DNA of 64,000 nucleotides from an uncultured Lachnospiraceae bacterium (GCA_910579805.1 CAJTWM010000007.1:62001-126000); one strand, 5' to 3'. Counted from the first letter of the stretch, positions 1 through 9,500 are shown. Program-made: numbers and translations. The notes: generated by a model from the letters alone, not told the origin.

Positions 1-1
1 A

Positions 2-175
2 TTATACAGTATTATGATCGAAGATTGTGCCGAGGAGGGAAAAGAGATTCCTGAACTGATGAATATTTTCAGATCCTTTATCAGCGATAAGATTTCTGAT
101 TTCCGATCGGATGTGTATTATCAGAACCCAAGTTATCTGGAGTGTTCATACCGGGCGGGATATTTGCTCGACTAG
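2..175 (+). CDS. 3' end of an unidentified protein (gene begins before the window)
   Basis: An open frame runs from the window edge to a TAG at 173-175 and supplies 57 C-terminal residues. The tail is acidic and helical at first (it contains EDCAEEGKEIPELM) and ends in an aromatic stretch rich in Tyr (YYQNPSYLECSYRAGYLLD). I do not recognise the family. No terminator-like hairpin follows before the next gene. The frame is open with no alternative start, so I read it as the end of a real gene cut by the window, with moderate certainty. Confidence 0.5.
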   Translation, partial: LYSIMIEDCAEEGKEIPELMNIFRSFISDKISDFRSDVYYQNPSYLECSYRAGYLLD

Positions 176-307
176 ATTTCCTAAGAAGAATATCCGCTAT
201 ATTGATCCGTTGTTTGGCGGTGAAAAGCGGGAAAATGCAGACACAATAAACGAAACCCAAGCTGTACGGAATCTCTCAGAATACCGACAGTGGAAGTGAG
301 GAAAAAC

Positions 308-865
308 ATGAAGAGAGAAGAACAAAAACAGGAGATAAAAGATTTTTTTGAGCAGTATTATAAAAAGTATGAAAAATTCATGACGCTGCCGTCCGTTCCC
401 GCGGCAATGCTGGCGGAGCAGCAGGAAGAAGAGGGAGAATGGAAAAAATGGAAACTGATTCCCGCAACGGTAAGCGACGAAGATTTGGCAAAGCTGGAGG
501 CGCAGATAGGCGTTGCGTTTCCTGATTTTTTCAAGATTTTTTTAACGACTTATTTTCATTTCTTTGACGGCGACGTGGGGCGTCACTCTGTTGACGAACC
601 GTTTTTTGCAGTAAAGAACGCATGGAATCCGCTGCTTGTAAAAGCGGGATACCTTCCCTTCACATGGGACAGGGACGGCTATTATATCAGGTGCGTCGAT
701 TTGGTTAATATGCCGGACGAAGATAAGTGCAGGATTTGTCAGATAGACCATGAAGTTTTATTTGACTTTGATGAAGATTCGGAAGTGAAAAGGGAAGAAA
801 TAGAAGCAGCGATGGAAACCGTGGCAGATAACTTTATGGAATATTTGAAGGGGCTTTTAGGGTGA
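308..865 (+). CDS. SMI1/KNR4 (SUKH) family protein
   Basis: This is a 185-residue protein. After a charged helical N-terminus (about residues 1-55) comes a segment starting near LIPATVSDEDLAKLEAQIG, followed by PDFFKIFLTTYFHFF. That matches the SUKH pattern of an acidic helix with L-E-x-x-x-G and then a P-x-x-[FY]-x-x-F-L helix. SUKH proteins are mostly immunity proteins for polymorphic toxins in bacteria. No toxin gene is visible next to it, so an orphan immunity role is inference only. I prefer ATG 308 because a TGAGG ribosome site lies 7 bases upstream. A GTG at 290 in the same frame has no such site. Confidence 0.7.
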   Translation: MKREEQKQEIKDFFEQYYKKYEKFMTLPSVPAAMLAEQQEEEGEWKKWKLIPATVSDEDLAKLEAQIGVAFPDFFKIFLTTYFHFFDGDVGRHSVDEPFFAVKNAWNPLLVKAGYLPFTWDRDGYYIRCVDLVNMPDEDKCRICQIDHEVLFDFDEDSEVKREEIEAAMETVADNFMEYLKGLLG

Positions 866-999
866 AAGAGTAAGTTTTGCGCGCGCAGATGGAAACAAGG
901 CTGAATAAATTTCGCTGCTTCGAAGTGGAGGAAAGGTTGAAAGAAATGCGCTTTCAACTATTCAATTTGAGTCCGCCAAAGCGGACAGGGGGTATAAAA

Positions 1000-1362
1000 A
1001 TGAAAACGACGGTTTTATGTTATGAAAGATGCAGTACTTGTAAAAAGGCGTTGAACTGGCTGAAAGAACAGGGCGTGGAATATGAGCAGCGTCCTATCAA
1101 AGAGCAGAATCCTACGAAAGAAGAACTGACGGAATGGTACCGCAGAAGCGGCCTGCCTTTAAAGCGGTTTTTTAATACCAGCGGAAATCTATATAAAGAG
1201 ATGAACCTGAAAGAGAAACTGGCTTCTATGAGCGAAGAGGAGCAATTGGCGCTTCTTTCCACTGACGGTATGTTGGTGAAACGTCCGTTAGTAGTGACGA
1301 AAGATCATATTCTTACAGGGTTTAAAGAGGAAGAGTGGAAAGTATTACTGAATGAAAACTGA
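1000..1362 (+). CDS. ArsC/Spx-like thioredoxin-fold protein
   Basis: This is a 120-residue thioredoxin-fold protein of the ArsC/Spx/MgsR family. The N-terminus has the signature CSTCKKAL with Cys at about 11 and 14. The second half has the family landmarks RRSGLPLKRFFNTSG, LKEKL and DGMLVKRPLVV. Family members are glutaredoxin-linked arsenate reductases (one N-terminal Cys) or the redox-sensing RNA polymerase partner Spx (CxxC). The CxxC resembles Spx, but the length and the LVKRP-LVV region resemble the plain ArsC-like (YffB/YusI) branch. No arsenic genes are nearby, so arsenate as substrate is unproven. ATG 1000 follows a GGGGG stretch at a suitable distance. An upstream in-frame start at 877 would add a tail with no homology features. 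Confidence 0.75.
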   Translation: MKTTVLCYERCSTCKKALNWLKEQGVEYEQRPIKEQNPTKEELTEWYRRSGLPLKRFFNTSGNLYKEMNLKEKLASMSEEEQLALLSTDGMLVKRPLVVTKDHILTGFKEEEWKVLLNEN

Positions 1363-1448
1363 TTCATTTTATTGTGTGGTTAAGTCTGCGTTATGTACGG
1401 CATCCGTAGATTTGGCGAATATAAAAAGTCGTGCGGAAATGAGGGAAA

Positions 1449-2843
1449 ATGAAAGTAAAAAAGGTGTATGCGGTGATGCTTGCGGCTGCCGTGGCGTTGG
1501 GGACTGTTGGATGCGGGAACAAGGCGGAGACAGAAAAGGTTTCGCAAAGTAGCGGCATATCGTCAGAAAAGGAAGATAATAAGGCAGAGAACCAAGGGGG
1601 TCAGACGGACGGCCAAGGAGGCAGTCAATCCGAAACTGAGACTGACGATAATCCGGAAGGACAGACGCAAGACGGACAAGATCAGGATGTTAAGGAGGAG
1701 ACTATGGGTGGAGAAAACGAAGTGATTGAAGTACCGGAATGGGATGCAGTGGAAATTCCCGACAATGAAGCGCTGGAATTTGTAAAAGATATGCAGCTTG
1801 GCTGGAATTTAGGGAATACATTTGACGCTTCTAACTGCGGCGCGAGCGATGAGTTGGAATATGAGTCCGCATGGGTAGGGATTAAGACTACGAAAGAAAT
1901 GATACATACGATCGCAGACGCCGGATTTAAAACAATCCGTATTCCGGTGTCGTGGCATAACCATGTGGACGCAGAGTACAGAATCAGCGAAGCATGGATG
2001 GACAGAGTGCAGGAAGTCGTAGATTGGGCACTGGAAGAGGAATTGTATGTAATCTTAAATATTCATCATGACAATGAGGAAGGATTTATGTATCCTTCTT
2101 ATGAGCATTTGGAACAGTCTAAGAAATATGTACAGGCAGTATGGGAACAGATTGCGGAGCGTTTTGCGGAATATGACGAAAAGTTGATTTTTGAGACGTT
2201 AAACGAGCCCAGACATACGGGAACGGATCATGAATGGTGGGTGGATGCCAATTCTGAAGTGGGAAAAGAATGTATTGATTCTGTTAATCAGTTGAATCAG
2301 ACTGCAGTGGATACGATCAGGGCAAATGGAAAAGGATATAATACGTCGCGTTATATTATGGCGCCCGGATACTGCGCTTCGCCGGATTTTGCACTGGCGG
2401 ACGGGTTTATTTTGCCTACGGACAGCGGCAGTGCCGAGAATAGGATTTTGGTATCGGTTCATGCCTATACGCCCTATCCTTTTGCATTGGCGGGGGAAAG
2501 CGACCAAAACAGCACGGATCAGTTTTCCATAGCGGACAAGAACGGAACGGCGGATATCGACGCTTTTATGAAGAAGCTTTATGACAAATTTATTTCTAAG
2601 GGAACCGGCGTAGTGATCGGGGAATTTGGCGCAAGGGCAAAGGGCAATAATGTGGAGGCGCGTACTGAGTTTGCCGCATATTATGTTGCGAGAGCAAGAT
2701 CTTATGGTATCACTGCCTGCTGGTGGGATAACAATGCCTTTGGCGGCGACGGTGAAAATTTTGGAATTTTGAGAAGAGTAAAGAATCAGATCTTATTTCC
2801 GCAGATCGTAGAACAGATGACACATTACAGTAAAGCGGAATAA
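1449..2843 (+). CDS. Secreted GH5 endoglucanase lipoprotein
   Basis: This is a 464-residue lipoprotein glycosidase. The signal peptide ends in the lipobox LGTVGC (Cys 22). A low-complexity linker rich in Gln, Gly, Glu and Asp follows (about 25-95). The catalytic domain is glycoside hydrolase family 5: it opens with WNLGNTFDA, has the acid/base Glu in LNEPRH (Glu 253) and the nucleophile Glu in VIGEFGA (Glu 392), and ends in CWWDNN. GH5 enzymes of this type hydrolyse cellulose or related beta-1,4-glucans. The exact substrate (cellulose, mixed-linkage glucan or mannan) cannot be read from the motifs. The protein should be tethered to the outer membrane face by its lipid. It has no binding module or dockerin. 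GAGGGAAA precedes the ATG. Confidence 0.9.
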   Translation: MKVKKVYAVMLAAAVALGTVGCGNKAETEKVSQSSGISSEKEDNKAENQGGQTDGQGGSQSETETDDNPEGQTQDGQDQDVKEETMGGENEVIEVPEWDAVEIPDNEALEFVKDMQLGWNLGNTFDASNCGASDELEYESAWVGIKTTKEMIHTIADAGFKTIRIPVSWHNHVDAEYRISEAWMDRVQEVVDWALEEELYVILNIHHDNEEGFMYPSYEHLEQSKKYVQAVWEQIAERFAEYDEKLIFETLNEPRHTGTDHEWWVDANSEVGKECIDSVNQLNQTAVDTIRANGKGYNTSRYIMAPGYCASPDFALADGFILPTDSGSAENRILVSVHAYTPYPFALAGESDQNSTDQFSIADKNGTADIDAFMKKLYDKFISKGTGVVIGEFGARAKGNNVEARTEFAAYYVARARSYGITACWWDNNAFGGDGENFGILRRVKNQILFPQIVEQMTHYSKAE

Positions 2844-2879
2844 GGCGTGAAAGTAATCTTATAGTTTGGAATTTTTTGA

Positions 2880-2917
2880 CACCGCCATATGTAATAAGCA
2901 TATGGCGGCAATGTTTT
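2880..2917 (+). terminator. Rho-independent terminator after the GH5 gene
   Basis: A perfect 10-base inverted repeat (CCGCCATATG at 2882-2891 and CATATGGCGG at 2899-2908) with a 7-base loop is followed by ATGTTTTT. It lies 37 bases after the glucanase stop. Confidence 0.8.
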
Positions 2918-2955
2918 TATGCACAGTTCCATGAGAGGAAATATATCGAGAATAA

Positions 2956-2984
2956 TTGATATTATTTTGCAAGTCAAGTATAAT
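2956..2984 (+). promoter_or_regulatory. Sigma-A-type promoter of the Rpn-like gene
   Basis: TTGATA at 2956-2961 and TATAAT at 2979-2984 are separated by exactly 17 bases. The predicted leader to the ATG at 3059 is about 65-70 bases and contains GAAAGGAA as ribosome site. Confidence 0.7.
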
Positions 2985-3058
2985 AAACATAGCACAGCAA
3001 GGATTTCCACGATGGAAGAAAAGATACTCGTATAAGTATATTATAGAAAGGAATAAAA

Positions 3059-4150
3059 ATGGCAGATACGAATTTAGCACAGGCAGTCGAGGCGGCAAAC
3101 GCTGCAAGTTCCTATGATACAAACATAAAATTCTTGCTTGCAGACAAACAAATACTGGCACGGGTTTTAAAGTATGCTGTTTCGGAATTTAAGGATATGG
3201 CAGTCAAAGATATTATGGCCGGTATTGCAGATGACATTGAAATTGGAACAAGACCGTTGGATGCGGGACTTTCCAACATGGGACGTGTAAAGGTATCCGG
3301 TACGGAGGATAATATTCCGGGAGAGGGAAAAATTTTCTTTGATATCCGTTTTACTGCATATCATAAAGAAGCGGAAATGAAATTTTTAATTAATCTGGAG
3401 GCACAGCGTTCGTCGGATCCCGGTAAATTAGGGTATCATTTGGAAAATAGGATCATATTTTATCTTGCCCGGATGATTTCGGCGCAGAAACAGACTGAAT
3501 TTTACCACAGCGATTACGATAATTTAAAAAAAGTCCGCAGTATATGGTTATGCTTGAACAACAGCGAGGATGGCGATTCTATTGAGGAGATCAGCCTTAA
3601 CAGAAATACCGTTTTTGGAAATAAAGAAAATCCGTATGACATAGATTTGATGCGGGGCATTATTATCAATGTCAGAAATGGGAAAACGATAAAGGATTCC
3701 CAAAACATATTGATTTCCATGCTGGAAAAACTACTTTCCGAGACGAACGTAGAGGAAAAGAAACGTATACTTACAGAAGAATATGGAATGATAATGACAA
3801 TCGAACTGGAAGGGAGGATGCAGACTATGTGCAACTGGTCGGAAGCTATTATAGAAAGAGGAATTGAAGAGGGCATAGCACAAGGGATAGAAAAGGGCAT
3901 GGAAAAGGGTATGGCACAGGGGATAGAAAAGGGCATAGAAAAGGGCATAGAAAAGGGCATAGAAAAGGGGATAGAAAAGGGCATAGAAAAGGGTATGGCA
4001 CAAGGGATAGAAAAAGGGATTGAGAAAGAGCGGATGAATGCAATTGAAAGAATGATTCAAGCTGGAGCTACAAAAGAACAGATCGTATCTTTTGGCTATA
4101 CCGAAAAGGAATTTGTAAAGGTGAAAAATGCGATATGCGTAAATGCCTGA
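3059..4150 (+). CDS. Rpn/PD-(D/E)XK nuclease family protein with GIEKG repeat tail
   Basis: This is a 363-residue protein resembling the Rpn (recombination-promoting nuclease, formerly transposase_31/PDDEXK_2) family common in gut Firmicutes. The N-terminal part has the helix FLLADKQILARVLKYAV. The nuclease core is likely around residues 90-125: GKIFFDIRF then a charged helix and FLINLEAQRSSD, a D-(about 18)-E-x-Q arrangement expected of a PD-(D/E)XK fold. From about residue 268 the protein is fourteen tetrapeptides of the form G-[IM]-[EA]-[KQE], followed by an ERMNAIERMIQAG helix and a short domain typical of the family's C-terminus. Family members nick DNA and stimulate recA-independent recombination; that role here is inferred. 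The gene has its own promoter and terminator. Catalytic residues are my assignment from pattern only. Confidence 0.75.
   Translation: MADTNLAQAVEAANAASSYDTNIKFLLADKQILARVLKYAVSEFKDMAVKDIMAGIADDIEIGTRPLDAGLSNMGRVKVSGTEDNIPGEGKIFFDIRFTAYHKEAEMKFLINLEAQRSSDPGKLGYHLENRIIFYLARMISAQKQTEFYHSDYDNLKKVRSIWLCLNNSEDGDSIEEISLNRNTVFGNKENPYDIDLMRGIIINVRNGKTIKDSQNILISMLEKLLSETNVEEKKRILTEEYGMIMTIELEGRMQTMCNWSEAIIERGIEEGIAQGIEKGMEKGMAQGIEKGIEKGIEKGIEKGIEKGIEKGMAQGIEKGIEKERMNAIERMIQAGATKEQIVSFGYTEKEFVKVKNAICVNA
3860..4027 (+). repeat. 12-bp coding minisatellite (14 units)
   Basis: Fourteen in-frame 12-base units, mostly ggcatagaaaag, encode the tetrapeptides GIEE, GIAQ, GIEK, GMEK, GMAQ and so on inside the Rpn-like gene. 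The coding strand is almost purely purine apart from one ATA/ATG codon per unit. The unit length is a multiple of three, so gain or loss of units changes tail length without shifting frame. Confidence 0.95.
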
Positions 4151-4193
4151 CAATTTATTGTTTATTTTTAATATGATAAAAGTTTATTTTAAG

Positions 4194-4225
4194 GCTGCAC
4201 CTGAGTTTCATTCAGGTGCGTTTTG
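4194..4225 (+). terminator. Terminator after the Rpn-like gene
   Basis: GCACCTGA (4197-4204) pairs with TCAGGTGC (4212-4219), with a 7-base loop, and is followed by GTTTTG. It lies about 45 bases after the stop codon. Confidence 0.7.
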
Positions 4226-4311
4226 TTAATTTGACAATATCAATTTAGCATTTACTACAGCTTGTAGTTATTAATGTTATTCGCCTAATATGATATATTG
4301 GGGGGGTACAA

Positions 4312-5136
4312 ATGATCACAAAAAAGATAGAACACTTCAATTTAAAACAGATCTGCAACTCCGGCCAGTGCTTTCGGATGAACCAAATTGCAGACGGCCG
4401 TTACAGCGTGATTGCAGGGCAGGAGTATTTGGAAGTGGAACAGCAAGGCATGGAATGCTGCTTTTACTGTGAAGAAGAAGCCTTCGAAAACTTTTGGAAA
4501 GCCTATTTTGATTTAGAAGGGGATTACCATGCCTGTATCGGGCGAATTGACCCAAAAGACATATACTTAACGCAGGCGGCAGCTTTCGGGGAGGGGATCA
4601 GGATCTTAAAGCAGGAGCTATGGGAGACGATTATTTCCTTTTTGATTTCCCAACAGAACAATATTGTCCGAATCCGCAGATGCATTCAAAATATCTGTGA
4701 GGGTTATGGTGAAAAGAGGGTGAATCTGCATGGCGGAATTTATTACGGTTTTCCTACGGCAGAAGCATTAGCGGAATTGGGTGAGGATGATTTAAAAGCG
4801 TGTAATTTAGGGTATCGCAGCAAATATGTAGTTCGAACCGCAAAGAGCGTTGTTTGTGGAGCAACGGATTTGGGGGCGGTATACCGGCTGCCTTATGACG
4901 AGGCAAGGGGGGAACTGTTAAAATTGTACGGAGTGGGGGAAAAAGTGGCGGACTGCATCTGTCTGTTTGCCCTGCACCACCTTCAGGCATTTCCTGTGGA
5001 TACGCATATTGATCAAGCTTTGCGACGGTATTACAAAAGCGGTTTTCCCAACCGTAAATATCAAGGGGTGCAGGGAATCATGCAGCAGTACATATTTTAC
5101 TATGAATTATTCGGCAACAAAGAGTCTGCAAGGTAA
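4312..5136 (+). CDS. ogg: 8-oxoguanine DNA glycosylase/AP lyase (Ogg1 type)
   Basis: This is a 274-residue base-excision repair enzyme of the eukaryote-like Ogg1 branch. The N-terminal half is the TBP-like Ogg domain and contains the typical NSGQCFRM. The HhH-GPD domain (about 105-265) has ISFLISQQNNI, a hairpin GVGEKVADC with the Schiff-base Lys 211, and FPVDTHI with the catalytic Asp 230. The family removes 8-oxoguanine opposite C and cleaves the abasic site. The start ATG follows a run of seven G that serves as the ribosome site. It is transcribed alone, toward the convergent MerR gene. Specificity for 8-oxoG over 3-methyladenine is inferred from the Lys-Asp pair and the NSGQCFR motif. Confidence 0.9.
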   Translation: MITKKIEHFNLKQICNSGQCFRMNQIADGRYSVIAGQEYLEVEQQGMECCFYCEEEAFENFWKAYFDLEGDYHACIGRIDPKDIYLTQAAAFGEGIRILKQELWETIISFLISQQNNIVRIRRCIQNICEGYGEKRVNLHGGIYYGFPTAEALAELGEDDLKACNLGYRSKYVVRTAKSVVCGATDLGAVYRLPYDEARGELLKLYGVGEKVADCICLFALHHLQAFPVDTHIDQALRRYYKSGFPNRKYQGVQGIMQQYIFYYELFGNKESAR

Positions 5137-5223
5137 GCAAGCCCTAAAAGTAATAAGGCGATAAAAATAGAATCCAAAGGCTGTTTTGATATGCGGCAGA
5201 TTCCGCTAAATAGTAATAATAAA

Positions 5224-5247
5224 AGAATGCCGCTTTTTAGGCATTCT
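5224..5247 (-). terminator. Terminator of the MerR-family gene
   Basis: AGAATGCC (5224-5231) and GGCATTCT (5240-5247) form an 8-bp stem with an 8-base loop. Read on the minus strand it is followed by TTTTATTATT, as expected for a rho-independent terminator about 100 bases past the merR stop. Confidence 0.65.
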
Positions 5248-5249
5248 CC

Positions 5250-5334
5250 AGCGTGAGACTTAGAACTTCTAAGGCAGCTATGCTGCCTTTGTGAAACAGC
5301 CCCTGCTGTGAGCTTTAGAAGTTCTTCTCACGCT
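5250..5334. repeat. Palindromic cloverleaf-like element
   Basis: An outer stem AGCGTGAG (5250-5257) with CTCACGCT (5327-5334) continues as TTAGAACTTCTAA (5260-5272) against TTAGAAGTTCT (5315-5325). Inside it are two further hairpins: AAGGCAGC with GCTGCCTT (5271-5289, loop TAT) and ACAGC with GCTGT (5296-5309). The unit lies between convergent ogg and merR and has no reading frame of its own. It could be a MITE or IS200/IS605-derived palindromic element, a REP-like repeat, or a structured RNA in the merR 3' region. Confidence 0.6.
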
Positions 5335-5349
5335 ATTCCCATCGGCCGC

Positions 5350-6219
5350 CTATATTTTACCTGCATGAGGGTATTGTTCCAATAGTTTCTCGTTGGCAAG
5401 TTCGGACTGCCGGCAATATTCTGCATATGCGGGACTGAGCCTTTTCATTGCGGGAAGAAAAATATCATAATAACCACTGGATTGATTAAACTCACTCAAT
5501 AAATATTTCAATTTATATGCAGTAGAATTTTTATATTCGTCGGACTGCATAAATTCATAATAGTATTCCAAAAATTCTTTGTTTTCGGATAAAAATTTCT
5601 CAGGATCTTCTATAGACTTTTTGGTACTATCGATGATCTCTTTTATCTGTCCCGTAGAAATACGGTTTACGGTTTCGTCAAGATATACAGCCACATCTTT
5701 AGGAAATTCCATTTCGGGAACGTTGTCAAGGAAAGAGAGGATTTCTTCATATGCTTCTTTCTGTTCTTTCGTAGCGGCGGGTTCGTCTAAAAACCTTGCA
5801 AAGTGCAGGCAGATCAACCTCCCGTAATATCCGGGAAAAGAATCTAAAAGCCGTTCCGCAATCGTAGTGCTTTGATCCAAAGCCTCCAGATCTTCTTTGA
5901 TCTTGGAATAATCCATATCTGCCTGTAGTTTTTCCATGATCCGCTTCTTTTTTTCTTCCTTTTGAACGGAAAGTTCCTTTTTGACGGACAGTTTTTGCAA
6001 AACGGTATTTGTACCGTCGTTTAAAACGGCTCTGATCTCTTCTGTACCGAGGCCCAGTTTGCGTAATACGGAAATCCTGTTCAGGCATTCTACATGTTCT
6101 TCTTTAAAATCCCGATAACCGTTTTCTGAAGCGGCAGGAGAGAGCAGGCCCTGCCCGATATAGTATGCAATTGCTTTTTTGGTAAGATTTGTTATTTTAC
6201 AAACTTCGTGGATTAGCAT
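5350..6219 (-). CDS. MerR-family transcriptional regulator
   Basis: This is a 289-residue regulator. Residues 1-70 form the MerR winged helix: MLIHEVCKITNLTKKAIAYY, then GLLSPAASENGYRDF, then ISVLRKLGLGTEEIRAVL. A long charged coiled coil (about 75-115) gives dimerisation. The remaining C-terminal part (about 120-289) is helical with no cysteine cluster or recognisable ligand domain, so the effector is unknown. It is transcribed away from the amylopullulanase gene with about 370 bases between them, so control of that gene is possible but not shown. GAAAGG precedes the ATG. Confidence 0.85.
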   Translation of the reverse strand: MLIHEVCKITNLTKKAIAYYIGQGLLSPAASENGYRDFKEEHVECLNRISVLRKLGLGTEEIRAVLNDGTNTVLQKLSVKKELSVQKEEKKKRIMEKLQADMDYSKIKEDLEALDQSTTIAERLLDSFPGYYGRLICLHFARFLDEPAATKEQKEAYEEILSFLDNVPEMEFPKDVAVYLDETVNRISTGQIKEIIDSTKKSIEDPEKFLSENKEFLEYYYEFMQSDEYKNSTAYKLKYLLSEFNQSSGYYDIFLPAMKRLSPAYAEYCRQSELANEKLLEQYPHAGKI

Positions 6220-6592
6220 AATGACCTTTCTCCCTTCTTTTCAAATAAGGAGTGTAAACGAGAACCTTTATTATGATTGTAAAGCAATACCTAAGGGGAT
6301 AGTCAAGCTTATTTTTAAAAGAAAAAATAAAACTTAAAATATAGTTAAAAAAGGGTAACAAAATAAAGAAATGAGTGGTAAGGAAAGCCATAAATTGTAA
6401 GATGTGTTATGTATGACGTATATGAATACACAATTATGTACAAACTGCACAAAAAACAGGTATTAATATTTTCGTTAAATTTCGAAACAAGACTTGAGAA
6501 AAAGAAATAGAATGGTATAATGGTACTATGCAACGCATGAGAATGTGTCACTCATGAGAATGATATATTTAGGAAGAAAGGAAGGAAGAGCG
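6220..6592. other. Divergent intergenic region between merR and the amylopullulanase gene
   Basis: This A+T-rich stretch holds the amylopullulanase promoter and its leader. The leader carries a direct repeat CATGAGAATG at 6536-6545 and 6553-6562. The first copy can also pair with CTCATG (6551-6556) as a small hairpin. I see no open frame and no clear merR promoter. Confidence 0.5.
6494..6521 (+). promoter_or_regulatory. Promoter of the amylopullulanase gene
   Basis: TTGAGA (6494-6499) and TATAAT (6516-6521) are spaced 16 bases apart. The -10 is preceded by GG rather than TG. The predicted leader is about 65 bases. Confidence 0.65.
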
Positions 6593-9500
6593 ATGGAGAG
6601 AAAAAAGAAATTCTTTCGAAAAAAACGTGGCGTAGCGAGCAGCGTATTTAGCTGGCTGTTGGTTTTTGCCATGGTCATTTCAAATGTATCGGTTTCACCG
6701 GGACTGCTTTTGACTGTACAGGCGGCCGAAAGTGAAGTAGGGACGGAAAGTACCGGCGAGACACAGGAAATGGATGGCGTGGGCAGCGGAGAGACTGCGC
6801 AGACGACAGAAGGCAGCGGCGGAGAAGAAGACGTGCAGCCTGCCGAGAACGGCGGAACAGGTGAAACGACCGATGCCGGAGGCAGTACCGAGAGCGGGAC
6901 TGCCGGAACAGAAGAAGTTACGACACCGGAAACGTCCGTAGAAACGGACGAAGCGGGTACAACGGAGGAATCTTCCCAGATACCGGAGACGGATACGGCG
7001 GAAGAGACTGCAGGAACGGAAGAAACCCTTACCGAGGAAACAGAGGAGACTGCCACAGCCGAAGAAACTACGGAAACAGAAACCGTGGAAGAGGCGGAGA
7101 CTGTAGACGACATCGTGAATGACGGTGCGCTCAGTGAGACAGTGACCGTTACGATTCATTTTAAAGATACGGTCGGATGGGGCGGACAGCTCAACGTTCA
7201 TCATTGGGTTGAGGGCACTGCGGACGCAGGGACGGCGTGGCCGGGTGAATCCGTAACGCAAAAAGATGAAGACGGTAATTATGTAATCAGTATAGAGAAA
7301 AAGAGAGCGGATTTGGAGAAAGAAGGCGCTTTCTTCGGCTTTATATTCAACAATAAAGCGAACGGTAACGATGGCACAAGTCCGCAGGCGGAGAATGCGA
7401 CCATTTCCGGAACGTTCTTAAGTCAGTGTGATACATACGAGATATGGGTGCAGCTTACCCAATATAACAATAAATATTATGCACAGATCTCCCCTAGTGC
7501 GACGGTACGGCGGGACGGTTCCAAGGTGACCTTTTCTTATGGAAACGATGGAGCTTCTTCCGTATATTTGGCGGGAACAATGAACGGCTGGAGTTCCAAT
7601 GCCGATCAGATGGTAAAAGGTGACGACGGTTTGTTTACCCTTGAAAAAAACCTGTCTCATGGGGACACACAGTATAAGTTTGTCGTAAATTATTCCTCAG
7701 GAGGACAGGACTGGGTTGTCGATCCTGCCAGCCCTCAAATTCTTACGGAAGAGAGTGGAAACCAAAACGGCCTTATCTATGTACCGGAAGACAAAGAGTA
7801 CACTTATACGGTACATTACTATAATAGGGACAAGGCAGATTTGGAAGTCGGCATACCCGATCTGCATGTCTGGGAGCTTGATGCGTCTTCACAAGAGGCA
7901 AAGCAGCACAAGTTTACCGAAAAAACGGAGATCGACGGTATCCCATGGCTGACAACCACATTCTCGATAGCGTGCAGAAATATCGGCCTTATCGGCAGAC
8001 CCGGCGGCGACTGGGACAGCGATCAGGATGCCGATCAGTCCTATAGGCTGGTAAATGGCGAAAGTGCGGAACTTTGGTATGTCCATGGATTGGGAGTTTT
8101 TGACAAAAAACCCAACTTAGGCGGTGTGGAGAAGGTGACCGCATCTTTGCAGAACACTTCTATGGATTACACGCAAAATAACGTATTGACCCTTATCCTC
8201 AATGACGATGAGAATACAAAAGTAATGATCGAAGAAGCCTATGTAGACGCTTCGGACTTAGGTATCAGCGACAAGTTAATGATCGATCCCGAACTGCTGG
8301 CGGTTTCCCTGTCGGTAACGCAGGATACCGCGCCGGGCGAATATTCCCTTCCGGTTACGGTGGTCGACAGTAGCGGACATGAAGTGAAAACTTCCGCAGC
8401 CGTTACTGTAGTAGAAAAAGCAGAAACCAAAGATGACTTTGACTGGGATGAAGCGGTGATCTACTTTATGGTTACCGACAGATTTTTTGACGGAGATTCC
8501 TCCAATAACGGCGCGAACGGACCGGAGACTTATAAAGAAAATCCGACGGGCAAAGAAGGCGCCGGCCTGTACCATGGCGGCGACTTTAAAGGCGTTACCG
8601 AGAAGTTAGACTATCTGCAGGATTTGGGAGTCAACACCATATGGATCACACCGATCGTAGAGAACGTAAAAGGCGTTACGGTGGGAGACGGCACAGGCGA
8701 AGTTCCCTATTATGCGGGCTATCACGGTTATTGGGCAAGTGATTTTACCAAAATAAATCCGGCTCTTGGTACGGAAGAAGAGTTTCAGGCTTTGATCGAC
8801 GCGGCTCATGCAAAGGGCATGAAGATCATGGTGGACGTGGTGGTAAACCACGCCGGTTACGGAATGGAAGACAGCCAGACCTTTGACGGTATGCTGAGAG
8901 ATTCTGTAGTGGAAAGTGATTTCCAGCTTGGCGGCGGACAGGCGGGGCTGCCGGACTTCATGACGGAGATTCCGGAAGTCCGTGATCAGATCATAGCGTG
9001 GCAGCTAAACTGGGCAAAGAAAGGTGTGGATTATTTCCGTGTAGATACGGTAAAACACGTTGACAGTACTACATGGATGGCGTTTAAGAACGAGCTGACC
9101 AAAGCCAATCCCCGGTTTAAGATGATCGGCGAATATTTTGGCGCCGGTTATGCGTCGGAAAATGGCGGTACGTTAGGCAGCGGCCAGATGGATTCCCTGC
9201 TTGACTTTAACTTTAACGATTGGGCAAAAAGTTTCGTCAGCGGCAGCATCCAATCTGTAGAGGCAGATTTGGCGAAGAGGAACGGCGCGTTAAATAATAC
9301 CTATTTGACGGGACAATTCTTAAGCAGCCATGATGAAATCGGATTCAAGCAATCTTTGAACGGTGTGGCGGCAGTCACGGATAAAGAAGGCGCAGCCTTG
9401 GTTGCGGCGACGCTGCAGATCACGGCGAAAGGGCAGCCGGTCATTTATTATGGCGAAGAGATCGGACTGACCGGGGACAACGACTATCCGTATCAGACGA

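Noticed and set aside
3860..4027. Possible CRISPR array
   Set aside because: The units are 12 bases with no spacers and stay in frame within a gene; no cas gene is present.
3514..4153. Long minus-strand frames of repeating Met-Pro-Phe-Ser or Leu-Phe-Tyr-Ala units
   Set aside because: They are the reverse reading of the 12-bp minisatellite in the Rpn-like gene and have no ribosome site.
6526..7113. Ser/Val/Pro-rich minus-strand frame
   Set aside because: It mirrors the Glu/Thr-rich linker of the amylopullulanase and has no start signals.
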